Assembly (NCBI GenBank): GCA_030248215.1
Contig: JASANG010000039.1
Span: 1 to 64,000 of the forward strand
DNA from: Enoplolaimus lenunculus
Lineage: Eukaryota > Nematoda > Enoplea > Enoplida > Thoracostomopsidae
Length of the DNA: 64,000 bases
Direction: 5' to 3'
Shown here: positions 47,280 to 58,244 of the stretch, one piece after another
Layout: each line of letters starts with the position of its first letter
How positions within the stretch are numbered: position 1 is the stretch's first letter
Program-made: the position numbers and the translations under genes
The notes under the pieces: generated by a model
The model's input: only the letters and a program-made list of their open reading frames with translations
What the model was told of the DNA's origin: nothing
Database searches by the model: none

Positions 47280-47871
47280 TTGTTAAGCGTCTCGAAATTG
47301 ATCCTGGGATTTTAAGACCAATTCTCGAATTTTACTTGTTGGAGGGTCAATGTCCGGCAAGACACAACTTTGTTTAAGACTTTTGAGTTAAAATTGCTTC
47401 ACACAAGACTTTGATATAATGTTATTCTGTTTTGACGCATATCAACCAATTTACGAAAAATTTAAATACACTTTGAGTAATGTTTTTCACAAGGGGTTAC
47501 CCACTGAGATAATAGAAGACGAGGAATACTGGAAAAACGGTAATGACTGTCTGATTTTCGATAACCTCCAGCACGAAGTCATCAATTCAATTGAGTGCAT
47601 GCGATTGTTCACAATCTACAGTCACCGCTGGAACATTACAGTTATTTCGCTATTCCAAGGTTTATTCCTCAAAGGGAAATGCAACGTAATAATATATAGG
47701 CAAATGAATCACATGTTTTTATTCTCGTGTAGGAGTGACCTGCGGCAAATTTATACATTTGCACAAAGTGTTTACCCAACTAAGGCGAAAATTTTCATGG
47801 ACATCTATGAACGGGCTATCAGTGAGGTGCCTTTTGGGTTTTTGTGGGTAAATTTCTTCCATTCCCAATGA
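47280..47871 (+). pseudogene. FtsK/HerA-type genome-packaging ATPase, element B (fossil)
   Basis: A Walker A-like P-loop region lies near 47340-47375 and a Walker B-like segment CLIFDNLQ near 47560, followed by sequence with the family's conserved strand-helix pattern. It follows the capsid gene, as in Polintons. Broken. Confidence 0.65.
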
Positions 47872-47977
47872 CCTGAAACAAACTATTTTTTGCCTTCAAT
47901 TAAAGTGTGAATATTTTTGAACATTTTGGTTTCTATAAGTACTTGGAATTGCCAGAAAGTTTACATTGTTAAAAAAT

Positions 47978-48112
47978 ATGTCCGAAGTTGTTAAAAATAA
48001 CATAAACAATTCGGAAGTTTTGTTGAATTTGACAAGTAGGGCAGAATTGAAACATTTACTGGAATCTAGTTCCTTGATCAAAACTGTCACAGAATTAGTA
48101 TTTAACGTTTAA
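47978..48112 (+). CDS. N-terminal PX-like segment, element B
   Basis: A 44-residue open frame starts MSEVVKNNINNSEVLLNLTS. Its leucine spacing resembles the N-terminal helical part of Polinton PX-like proteins, and it is followed by a Lys/Arg-rich helical stretch (48120-48250). Confidence 0.4.
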   Translation: MSEVVKNNINNSEVLLNLTSRAELKHLLESSSLIKTVTELVFNV

Positions 48113-48271
48113 ATCTGACGTCAGTTTTTTCAAAAGTTCAAACTTCTCTCGCGTAGGCTTGCCAAAAACTCAACAAGCTCAGCAACAAAAAGAAAACTTT
48201 TGCTAAAGAATCAAAAGTGTTTGAAGCGACTCATCAAAGCTACCTTGCATTTTGTCATAAGCGTTAACTAA

Positions 48272-48741
48272 ATGGATCGCAGGTATTACTTGGTGCACGA
48301 AGGTGTTATGCCTCAAATTCCTGAAAATGCATCAGAAGTTGAAGTAAAAGCTGGCGACATCCTCAGGTCCAATGACAGTTTGTCTGATAAAGCAGCAAAG
48401 CTGATTGAAATTGCAAAGCCCTTTGTTGAAACAAGCAACTCGAATAATTTCAATGATATCCTGAGTTTGTTTCTAAACAGTATCAAGGAAAGATTAAGAT
48501 TGTTTTACATTACTTGAAAAATGCGTCCCTACATTCGGACGGCAGTTTTAGTGTTAATGGACAAACATTTTCGTCAATTGTGGATTTGGTGCGATATGTT
48601 GTCATCCCGTACGACGAAAATGTGCCTGAGGATGGACATGAGTTTCTCACTTTTTTGAAAACTCTACATATACCGCAAACCGTTGTTACAAAAAAACAGC
48701 AACTACCGCCGCGTTGCAATAAAGTTAAGTGGAAGAAATAG
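48272..48741 (+). pseudogene. PX-like Polinton protein, C-terminal part, element B (fossil)
   Basis: GSFSVNGQTFSSIVDLVRYV and FLTFLKTLHIP fit the conserved close of a protein present in many Polintons. It aligns with element A at 25420-25540. Broken. Confidence 0.6.
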
Positions 48742-48818
48742 TACCATTGTCTAAAGTTATTTTGCATTTTTACACCTTCGTTTTCTTCTGCGATAATCAT
48801 CCATTTGAGGATAGCCGT

Positions 48819-49273
48819 TCAAAGACAACAACGGGTATTTGGATATTTGCTGCTGTATAGTGGACACGAAGTGCCGTGTTTACAGCAAAAAGTTCCGACC
48901 AATTTCACATGTATACATTGCTCGCTGGTGTTGACATTACAGCATGACATTGATCTATGATTACACACTGTAGTATTAGTCGATTTGTCAATCCCATGAT
49001 AGCAGCAAAAGTGATCGTTGCCAATGAGATCTATGTGTGGATTTGCAAATAAGGAATCAAAGCAACCACAACTTAAATACTCCAACGACAAATCACGCTT
49101 GGGTAGACTATACCTTGTGTATCATAGCTGTTACTTGTCATGCTAAGTTCATATATACCAGTACATCTGTGCTTACATTTATTCAATGGTGCTGTTTTTA
49201 GCGTGTGGCAGCCATGATCTTGTGTTCCATGACAGTTTTGTTTGCTCAACTTATGATTCGATACATTTGCCAA
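48819..49273 (-). pseudogene. Cysteine-rich repeat protein, element B (fossil)
   Basis: Repeated blocks: NPHIDLIGNDHFCCYHG, then QCIHVKLVGTFCCKHG followed by TSCPLYS, then further Cys/His-rich sequence to about 49273 (CHGTQDHGCH). The spacing of H, G, CC and HG is the same in each block and in element A. It lies tail to tail with the PX-like gene. I do not recognise the family. Broken. Confidence 0.5.
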
Positions 49274-50050
49274 TGTTTACGAAATTGCTCAGTGTTTATA
49301 TCGGTGTAAAGAGGCTCTCTTGGGCACATCACGCTGTAAGTATTTGAAATTAGAGTGGGCCACTCGTTTTTAAAATATACATAGGGTAGAGAGGGATGTG
49401 ACCTAACTTGTATTTGCCTGTGTTTCACAAACTGATATACCTGCGGCAATAAGATCCACCACGACTTAGTAACTTTTGAATTGTTCGAAACATGTGGTGT
49501 CCATTGCAAACTGGGCAGTAGTTGTGGTTTGCGCTGTGAGATGAGGTGTTTCCTTTCTAAAATAGGAAACATCCTTGCTCGAAAGTTTTCGAGTTAAACA
49601 TAAACGGCAAAATTATTTATCATTGCTCTTACATTGTAAGTTAGTAAGAGTATTTTTCAATGAAGTAGCAGCTGCATTCCAGTCGAAACATTGAGGCACA
49701 AGTAAATTACCGTTATCCTCGACAGTTATTTCAATAGTATCCGTTTGCACTTCCTTTGTTTGAAGTGTTGCAACTTCTGGGGCATCGTAGTCGTTCAATT
49801 GGTACAGACTGGGTTAATTGCCCGACTACTGTTGCCGTCAGAGGTGCTGAATTGAGTAACAACAAAAGTTGCAAACGTGAACACGGATGCTGGGGAGTAC
49901 ATAACGTTGCTTCCTCCGGCAAAGTGTCAAAAACATATTAAACACTACTTCAGGATCTGTGGTACTGGTCAGAAAGCTACTATCGTCATAAGTAACTTGG
50001 CAATGGTTTTGTGTTTCAGGAGTTGGTGAAAAGTTTTTCCGACTAGCCAT
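49246..50050 (-). pseudogene. Unassigned coding remnants upstream of the cysteine-rich gene, element B
   Basis: Frames at 49246-49572, 49613-49798 and 49838-50050 on this strand (starts such as MASRKNFSPTPETQNHCQVT) look coding and probably belong to the same gene block. No domain is recognised. Confidence 0.35.
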
Positions 50051-50629
50051 GGTGTTTTTGATACTGGTGATGGTCTGCGTTACAAACGTTAGTGTTGTTG
50101 CTGTTATTATTATAATAATCTATGTTACAACTTAGCTATATAGGTGTACTCCCTGTAATTTTGTACAGATTCATGACAAAGTGTAGTTCAAGGAGCTATT
50201 GTGTGGAGAAACTCTCTATAGATAGATTTAGCTGTTTGGAAAAAATCGTGATTGTTAATTTTTGAACAGCGAACCGTTTTTCTAGGGTTTTCGTGACAGC
50301 ATCTGTTGATAAAGTCTTTTGTGCTCTCCGTTAGAGTAGCAACGTTATGTTGCTTTGATCTCAGTGAATCTTTGTGTTTTAATTGTGCAAGGTGTGTTGT
50401 GCAGCTTCTGCTTTGTCAGCTTTGATCATGTGTGTGTTTGTTTATATTTATTTTGATTTATCGTTTTCAATATGAAATGAAAAGCGGTGTCATGTTAGTC
50501 TCAAGTCTTATGCTCGCCCCTGCTATTTGATGCGGTTAAATTTTAGCAGTACATCAACCACGTCGCCTGTTAATTTTCCCATACAGCGTCGTTCACTATT
50601 TTAGTCCGTCGGTCCCTCTTGTTACCACT

Positions 50630-52889
50630 GCAGTGACGTCTCATTCTCTGTCTACCTCTACAAGCGCTCGTCGTAGTTCAACCATGCGTTCGACGTAGTC
50701 TAAGACATCCCAGTGTACTACTACTATTCGTGTCAAAACATCGCCGCCTATTACTAATTCTACATCTCCAGTTATTTCGTTGTCTTACAGCTCCTATCCT
50801 GTCAGAAGTACGACTACGCCTAAAACAACGGCAGTTAAAACGACGCCGACGTCGTTGACATCGAGTACGCTGCCTACTGGTAGAAATGTCGCAACGGCTG
50901 CAATGATTGTAGCGTATCATCCTGGTACATTAGTCGAATCGTCTCTTGGATGCCTTATTGCAGGCACATTGATTGGATTGTTTACAATGTGAGTTTGTCT
51001 TTTAGCCATAGTTTAGTTTTAGGTATGTCTTGCGTTGCTGCTCACCTCTTGTAGTTTTTGCAAAATTGATTTTCCATGGTGGGTTGATACTGAATCCCAC
51101 TTGTCGTTTGATGTTTAACCAAAAAAATTTTCTGATCAGAAAGACGTATCGCTTCGTCTATATTAAAGTTACCAAGCAAAATTGATTACTATCTAATGTA
51201 AGGTTCATTTTGTTCAGGTTAATGATTAATCGTCGACGCTTGGCAAGATACAATGCCGAAAGGATGAGACTCGGTACGCTACCTTAAAGGCAAACGCTTG
51301 AACTTCCTGAAATACAATGTATTTCTTCGTGGGTTGAAAGTGAACATGTATACAAGGAGCCTGATTATGTGCGCTCTCATTTTGCCACTGACAGCAGCAT
51401 TAGCGACTCGGAGCTTAGTCCATATCAGTCCACTACACAATCTCTGGAAGATATTACATTTCGGTCAGTGCTTGTGCCAAGTAATTAGTCAAATGCCCCC
51501 CGTTCCAACACTTGCTCAAAACGTTTCTTTTCTTAAGTTAATTTCTTTTTGTTTAAATTGCAGCATCAGCACACAAAGTCCGTTCTCTGAAGCTTTTGGT
51601 TCTCGCGTTTTAAGTCCGGAATCTAAGCTGTGAGAAAGGTTTTTTGCTGCAATTTACTTTTCATTAATACTTTACTATGTGCGACCGATCCTATCTTGCT
51701 AGTTGTGTTAGATTTTGGTTATTTGCAGGTGTTTGAATGTGTGTGAGTGGTGTTATTTGCTGTTCTTTGTGTATAGCTTCGTCGTTTTTTTCATTCACTG
51801 ATTACTGTCTTCGCATTTTCTCGGTTGTATTAGTTGATTTTTCTTTGTCAAACGACTATTTATTGCACTTAGTTTATTAATTACGATTTGCACTAAGAAA
51901 AACTATATAGCACGCTAAATTTCAGTTAGTACACTGGTAGGTAAGCAGAGGCATTTGTTGTTGTGTTTATAGTACCTTAAATACAATTTGCATTGAAACA
52001 GTCAAAAGTACACTAATTTAGTAAGTACATATGTAGTAATGCATACTGGCAAAGCTTTACATATAGATGTACTAGCTTAAATTCCGTGCCTCATAGAGTG
52101 TTTCAACGCAAATTGTAATTAATAATGTACTATAAACGCGCAACGACAAATGCCTCAGCTTACCTACCATTGTAATAACTCAAATATAGCGTGTTCTAAA
52201 GTTTTTCTTAGTGCAACTCGTAATTAATGAACTAAATGCGACTAATAGTTGTTTGACAAAGAAAAATCCGCTGATACAACTAAAAAAATGCGAAGTCATT
52301 CTCGTCATATTCTTTCTAAGACGCTAATGTAGCCGATGCGATGCACAATCGTGTCAGCTGCATTATCCTCATGAAAAGAATATGACAAGAATCGTACAGT
52401 AACTCATTTTGGTCACGTTTGCATAAGTACCGACCACAGTTGTGTGACGGTACTGTTGCAAAATTGGTGACCTTTTCAAGTAAATCAAACACGAAGTACT
52501 GTTGAACCGACCGCCATTTCCCTATTCATCGCATATATAACCTGTTCAATATATTTTTATGCTATTTATTTCAGAACTCATCCACGTGTAACTGCCTCTA
52601 CGCCTAAGGATGCTGGCGAAACGAGTGTAAGCGTACTAAGCAACGTGTATTTTGGCGAACCGAGCAACGAGCGTGACGTTAATCCTGCACCTATCATTGA
52701 GGCGGACCCTAAACCTTCGACATATGCAGCAATTGTCTCCGAAACGTCTGTTACGCCAAAGCGCAAGAAACCTGGCCTGCCCTTGCAAAAACGTTTCTCT
52801 GCACGTTTAGCGAAGAAAAGTAAGACTGGTGCGCCGGAAGCTAGTACCCAGTCGCCATGCTTTACTTGTGATCAGTCTAAATTTTGAGG
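50630..52889 (+). CDS. Possible spliced single-pass membrane protein gene, unrecognised
   Basis: Candidate exons: about 50630-50990 (Ser/Thr-rich, e.g. STTTPKTTAVKTTPTSLTSS, then a hydrophobic segment SSLGCLIAGTLIGLF) with a donor at aat|gtgagt; about 51219-51466 after the acceptor ttttgttcag (MINRRRLARYNAERMRLG as a stop-transfer, then an acidic/Ser-rich tail); about 51567-51631; and about 52575-52889 after the acceptor tatttcag (Lys-rich C-terminus, KRKKPGLPLQKRFSARLAKK). The order stalk, membrane helix, basic anchor and tail is coherent, but exon limits are provisional. It may be a host gene or may belong to the virus-like element next door. No family is recognised. Confidence 0.35.
51801..52300. 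mobile_element. Foldback MITE, about 500 bp
   Basis: The left arm (about 51801-51995) and right arm (about 52095-52300) are inverted copies: tttttctttgtcaaacgact against agttgtttgacaaagaaaaa, tgcactaagaaaaactata against its complement near 52200, and gtaggtaagcagaggcattt against aaatgcctcagcttacctac. The loop is about 100 bases. It lies in what would be an intron of the 50.6-52.9 kb gene. A second short inverted pair (ctcgtcatattcttt / aaaagaatatgacaag) flanks it at 52301-52395. Confidence 0.85.
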
Positions 52890-53075
52890 TCGTGTGGATT
52901 TAGAGCTTATGTATATGAGCTGGCAACCTGTATATAATTTTGTACTTTTATACGTATATACATTTAGCAAAGAAAAGTAAGGCTAGTGTGTAGGAACCTG
53001 GTTCTCAGTATTGTTGAATAAGCGAAGAAAAGCAAGGCTAATGTGTCAGAACCTGGTTCCCAGTCATCATGTTTC
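52809..53075 (+). repeat. Tandem copies of a C-terminal coding segment
   Basis: The segment agcgaagaaaagtaagactg ... acccagtcgccatgcttt (52809-52862), which encodes AKKSKTGAPEASTQS, is followed by two diverged copies at about 52969-53017 and 53021-53075 (aagcgaagaaaagcaaggct ... cccagtcatcatgttt). The last two are outside the open frame. Confidence 0.7.
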
Positions 53076-53079
53076 ATTT

Positions 53080-54320
53080 CATTTTGTACTTTACTGTTTT
53101 GCAAAGTTGGCGTTATTTTTAAAGACGAAAAAATAAAAATTGTAGCAATGGGTGTATATTTGTTTTGTAAAGGGTTTTTGACGAAAATTTAAAAACAACT
53201 AGCGGGAGAGAGGAAGGGTAAGAATAAAAATTATGGCCGAATCTGCTGAAAAACTTTAGTTATTTTGTATTTTGTTTTGAAATTTCTTTCCAACGCCAAA
53301 ATGTATTTCGCTTTTCTCGGTTCGTTCAGCATAAATGTCCAACTAGATCCTACTTATGTCGTTGCTAAGAAAGTTGCTTTTATCGTGAGGGACCAAATTT
53401 GTGCTGTTTTGTGCTTACCCAAGCTTGATAGAGCTATATTTGTCTAAATACGTGTATTGTGCTCTTATCAGTATGTACGAATATATGCACTGTTATGTTC
53501 TATATTGTTTAATTTTGTACTGCTTATGTACATTGCTTTTGTAAATTCAAGGTTTGACACACTCAACCAAAAAGGAGGGGTTTGAAATTTCCATTAAGTT
53601 AGTTGCGGTTAAGCCTTGCGCAGAACATTTGGCGTTAGTCAGAACCTATTTCTGTCACTAATGTATAAGTTATAATGCTTGTATTTTTGTCGCTAAATGT
53701 TTATTATGCATACATTAAGCGGGAGTAAGGGTAGGAGCAGGAGACACTTTTGGCCAAACGGGCTGAAAAAACTTTCCGCATTAAATTTTTCCATTTTAAC
53801 GGGTCTTTCCTTAACAACCAATAACGGTACAAGTATATAAATTGAGACGAGCACCCTAGTAAGAAGTATAATTGAAGGCGGATATTGCGTTAAAAAGCGG
53901 ACAGGAGAACACATTTGTAGGCCTTAATTGTAGAATAAGTGATGGGGCTGGGACATAAGTTATACTGCCAAACGCGTACCTACAAGTTTGACGTTTTGAT
54001 GATGCCACAGTGGGCGCGCGGATGGGCGAGGAGAGAATTGCAAGCCTCAATGGCTGATTATTCATTCTAGTTAGTTTCCATTTAAAATGCTACATAAACT
54101 TCAAACGTCAAACTTCAAGTATGCTGAAAAATGTACCAACTTACAATTCTGAAGCAACTTTTCTCAAGCAAATCAACCACCACAAATCTAATTGTAAATC
54201 AAACCAGAAAAATATTGAAACTGATGTTTCGGTCAGACAATGCAGCCTTTTTAAACTATGATTTTGGTGAAAATTTTGCTAACTTTTAGTTTCTAGATTT
54301 TCGTAAAATATTTTTAAGGT
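53080..54320. other. No recognised gene; repeated G-rich motif
   Basis: gcgggagagaggaagggtaa (53201) and gcgggagtaagggtaggagc (53719) are each followed by a ggctgaaaaa/ctgctgaaaaa motif, a dispersed pair. An AATAAA is present near 53130. The 60-residue frame at 53265-53447 has no domain. Confidence 0.4.
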
Positions 54321-54321
54321 T

Positions 54322-54663
54322 TTGGTACCCGGTATTTCGATTGTTTATGTTCGGTCCCTAGCGCAAATTTCTCTTAGCAATGTCGCTTTTCCCAGAACTT
54401 ACTTGTTTGCTATTGTTATCTTTCTTCAAATTTTGTGTATACGTAAATTTTCAAAATTGTTTATTTCTAACGATAACAATTTTCACTGTTCAAAGTTCGT
54501 GGTTGCGCCTTTGTTTGGCACTAATAAGACGTGCAATGTTTATCTAAGTTTGACTGTTAAGAGTTCACTCGTTGCTTTTGTGCCTTTGTTTGGCACTGAC
54601 AACACGTGCGATATTTACAAATTTTTATTTTGGTTGTTATTGTTAGGTAGGTACGTAGCATGA
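54322..54663 (+). other. Open frame with an internal repeat, not assigned
   Basis: A 113-residue frame in which VAPLFGTNKTCNVY recurs ~30 residues on as FVPLFGTDNTCDIY. The DNA repeat (gcctttgtttggcact) is equally clear, so this may be a tandem duplication rather than a protein feature. Confidence 0.25.
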
Positions 54664-54984
54664 TCACTTAGGGTTTATATATATATCAGATCCCAAAGTG
54701 TAGTTTTTGAGTGTATTTTGCGTTTGCTGGCTTCTAGCGGTCTTAGAATGTTTAATGAATAGAAGGCTATTAACGTTCCAAGGTGTTTGTGAAATAGGTA
54801 CTATATATAGTTTGGGGTAATTGTGAATTGCGTGTGTTTTAAGGAGGGTGTGACCTGAAATTTAAAGGTTGATGTACCCTAACTGGCCATTTCAAGTGTG
54901 ATTTGGGAAACATGGCGCGTATAAGAACGTGAGCAGACACTAAAAAGTTTCTTACTTAGGTCTCTAAATTCAAACGGTATTACA

Positions 54985-55490
54985 GTATATAAGGAAACTC
55001 TGTGCAAGGGAGCGGCTGTGGTTGCCTTTATTTTGTTAAAGGTGAACGCTCTATTATAGCTTTTGTGACTTCACCGAAAAACATCTGCTGCAATTTATGT
55101 GAGAGAATCGTGATTCATAAAGTAAGCCATACGTGGTACTGTATTAAAGGTAGTCATAAAGTATCCAGAACACAGGTATTATACAACGGCGGCAAAGTAT
55201 GTCTCTCATTACAACGAATATATCTCACATCGGACAAGGCGTCTTGGTCACAACAGAGCTCTCAATCTGTTACGAAGAAACCTACGCTATGGAACACTTC
55301 ACCTTGCCGATAACCGTTGATGTCGACTATCTTTCCGCGGAAGAAAGACGGAGTTTAAGGTTCGTGAATATAACCAGTAATTGTAAACCACACCGCTTCA
55401 AATTTATCGGCATAGTATGTATCATAGAAATGAAAGCGGTCCAGAAGTCAATTTTTGCATTCAAAGTTTAAGCTGTTTCAATAAAATTTT
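54985..55490 (+). CDS. Possible small gene with TATA box and AATAAA
   Basis: tatataagg at about 54986 and caataaaattt at about 55482 bracket a transcript-sized unit. Within it, 55199-55471 encodes a 90-residue frame starting MSLITTNISHIGQGVLVTTE, with FTLPITVDVDYLSAEERRSL and a beta-strand-like alternation. An upstream frame (55002-55313) has paired cysteines (CCNLCE). I recognise no family. It could be an orphan host gene or cargo of a nearby element. Confidence 0.4.
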
Positions 55491-55499
55491 CATCTTGCG

Positions 55500-56195
55500 T
55501 ATTTATAACCGAAACCTGGTCAATTGAAAGTGGTCCTTTCAAAAAGTGCTAAGTTCGATTACTTCATTTCAGCTCTAATAATGCTTTGAATGGGAACGGA
55601 GCTGTTCACAGTAATTGATTAAACAGTTGGGAGGAAGTGTTTGCTAGTATAATCAGCCGTCTACCCAGTGTTTTTGGAGACATATTTTATTGGAGAACGT
55701 ATATGGGTTGTGGATATGCATGTTCCTAATTTCCGTGTTTTGGAACAGTACTTTATTGAGTAGCTCGTGCGTGTATCATTCACTGTGGTGTACTCCAAGA
55801 CAGCGTCGATACTGTACTGAATCGACTTAGTAGTTTTAGCCAGAATTCGTTTGCTAGTGCCTTATATCGTTCTGTCGTGAGTCAGAAACAGTAATTGGTG
55901 CAGCCAGATTTGCCGAATACATTACTACCTCAGAATAATCTTTAAAACCTGCCATGAATGTTGCGGGTTACTGTATGTATTTGTTGTTTCATAGGAGTAA
56001 CAGGTACGTAGTTTAGTTTTGAACTGATTTAAATCCCAGATTTCAATATACTACTGCTATAAAAGTTTGAACCATCGAAACAGGTATATATACATTACCA
56101 GTTTTCTGCAGCCACAACTGTTACTCCTATTCCTCATGGCTAATAGTGTCTTGATGGAGTGGAACTACAAATATGCTTAATTTCCGTTTGATTGT
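55500..56195. other. No recognised feature
   Basis: Only short frames and no repeat that I could link elsewhere. Confidence 0.4.
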
Positions 56196-56199
56196 TACG

Positions 56200-57780
56200 T
56201 ACATTATGCATCATCCACATTATATCTTGTACACTAGGTGCAAAATGAAAAATCTATTCCACAACACCATCAAAATTTTAATAGAAATTTTTATCCGTGT
56301 TAGAATGCAACTTTTACACAGCTCAGATATTTCACCTTTATGATAAATTGTAATTTATCACAAATTTGTATAAAACAGGATACCCGATACAACGGCGCCA
56401 CGCTCTAGGCTAATAAGGTGCCACAATACCACAAAACATTTCACAAGACGCTCATGATTTGCAGCAACTGCAGCGTTACATTTGCAGCATTTATCTAAAA
56501 ATTCATCATTAAAACAATAAGCTATGTTATATGCCTCACTAGATTTGACACTTGAAATCCTATGATGGATGGCTGGTTCCAACCCTGGCTAACGCTGAGC
56601 AGTGCGATGTGCAATACGGTTGAAAAAATGACGTACTAATGCGGATAATATGCTTTTAAATCAGCGTACTAAAATATGTATTCGTTTTCTCAGTTTCCCC
56701 TCTATAGTGGACGGTGATAACCTCGGCATTGCGTAAGCGTAACGCTCCATTTAAGCCGCAAAAAAATTTATAACTTGTAGTGGTTTCAAAATCTCAGCAA
56801 CACTGTAGTGAGAGGCCCAAATGACAGAATAGTCTCATGCGAATCAATCACTAATCTCAACGTCGTAGCTATTGTTCAATTTTGTTGGAAATTTATATGG
56901 CCGTATGATCAAAATATAAAAAGCACTGCCACTATTACAAAGGTGTTGCTGTTCAACTACACCTGAACAGCCAACCAAACCAAAAGATTCTTGATTTGCT
57001 GTTTTACTGGCCCCCAAATACCACATTCCTTATTAGACCCATCCTGTTCTTTGCATTACCTGAAATTTTACCCATAAAACGTGGCCAATAACCCTTTGCT
57101 TACTGTACTAAATTCTTTACCCCTAAAATTTGGCCAATATCACTTTGCTTACTGTACTGGATTCTTAAAACTCAAAAATACAAATGTAAATAAAAGGAAG
57201 CCCAGTTCCACTACTGATGAAAAATTTAACGTGCTCGTCAGTTGGCTTAGTACAAAACGTTCTAATGAAACAGTTCACTGCGTGAATTGATATCTATCAA
57301 AATGTCTACTTAATGTTATATAAGGAAAAGTAAGATGGAAATCCTACAAATGCACAAATACGTTTTCTTGCCACACATGGAATTGATAGTGCACATTGTC
57401 GTCTGTAGTGGAATTGAAATTTCATTTATAAATTTATTTATGTACGTTGATAAATTTAACATTTATTTTAGGATGTAGTGGAATTGAATTTATTTTGAAA
57501 ATTATATTTGTGCACGACGAAATTATTATATTTAGTTGCACAATTTATGAAATTGCTATTTTTGCGTACACGATATCAATTTGAGTGACAAAAAGGTCAA
57601 CTATAAATTCAACGGTGTTGCGGTATTGAGCAAAATGATTTTTTGCTCATTCCATGAGTGACTAGGTGAATTGATATGTCAGTGCTAGAATTGATTTGTC
57701 AAAAGTGGACGCCCGAAAATAAATTTCTGATTTTGCACCTAGTGTACAAGTTTTAATGTGGATGGTGCATTAAGTAATAA
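56200..57780. mobile_element. 1.6 kb element with ~45 bp terminal inverted repeats
   Basis: The left end gcatcatccacattatatct followed by tgtacactaggtgcaaaat (56210-56252) is inverted at the right as attttgcacctagtgtaca, agttttaatgtggatggtgc (57733-57770). No transposase is recognisable inside, so it is probably a non-autonomous DNA transposon. An internal gtagtggaattgaa motif is repeated at 57405 and 57475. Confidence 0.75.
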
Positions 57781-57929
57781 AAACGAAACACACAGATCTA
57801 TTCAAATTTCAGGTGTAATTTTGAAAACTGGAGAAATCTTGAGTTTTTAGAGTCGCGTCAAGTATATACTATTAGCCATAAGACATGTATATAATTTGCT
57901 AAGAGGTATTTGGGCTAAAAGAGGCAATA

Positions 57930-58075
57930 GCCCAAAAGAATACGGGTAAAAAACAAAAAAAAAACAAAAAAATGTCCTAAAATTAAAAAATGCCCAAAAA
58001 ACAAAAAATTAAAATGCCCAAAAAGAATTAAACAGTGAAAATACAAAAAAAAAACAAAAAATAAAAATGTCCAAT
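57930..58075. repeat. A-rich low-complexity tract
   Basis: Runs of aaaaaacaaaaaa and repeated atgcccaaaaa/atgtcc motifs. No gene. Confidence 0.75.
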
Positions 58076-58244
58076 TATTTATTTTGTCTCGTATTTATAA
58101 TTATTGTATGTTTATTATGTACTGTAAATGACAAGGGAGAAAAAACTTAAATAGGGGTCAAAAATGTTTTAGACATTTTTAGCTCGGTATTTGCTTCTAA
58201 CGTTAATATTAAATGTTTGGTTTTGTATTATGTGTATTTGGCGC

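Larger units (their letters stand above)
40430..50050. mobile_element. Polinton (Maverick)-type element B, broken
   Basis: A DNA virus-like element about 10 kb long. From left to right it has minor capsid (-), protein-primed DNA polymerase B (-), an unassigned frame (+), integrase C-terminus (+), a small basic protein (+), major capsid protein (+), packaging ATPase (+), a PX-like protein (+) and a cysteine-rich block (-). The gene set is that of Polintons/adintovirus-like elements. It is broken, with at least ten breaks by eye, yet most family motifs are still readable, so it is of moderate age and younger than A. I could not identify the terminal inverted repeats, so the outer limits are set by the coding pieces. 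Confidence 0.8.

Noticed and set aside
54322-54663. Membrane protein gene
   Set aside because: The hydrophobic composition and internal repeat follow a DNA-level duplication. No promoter, splice or homology support.
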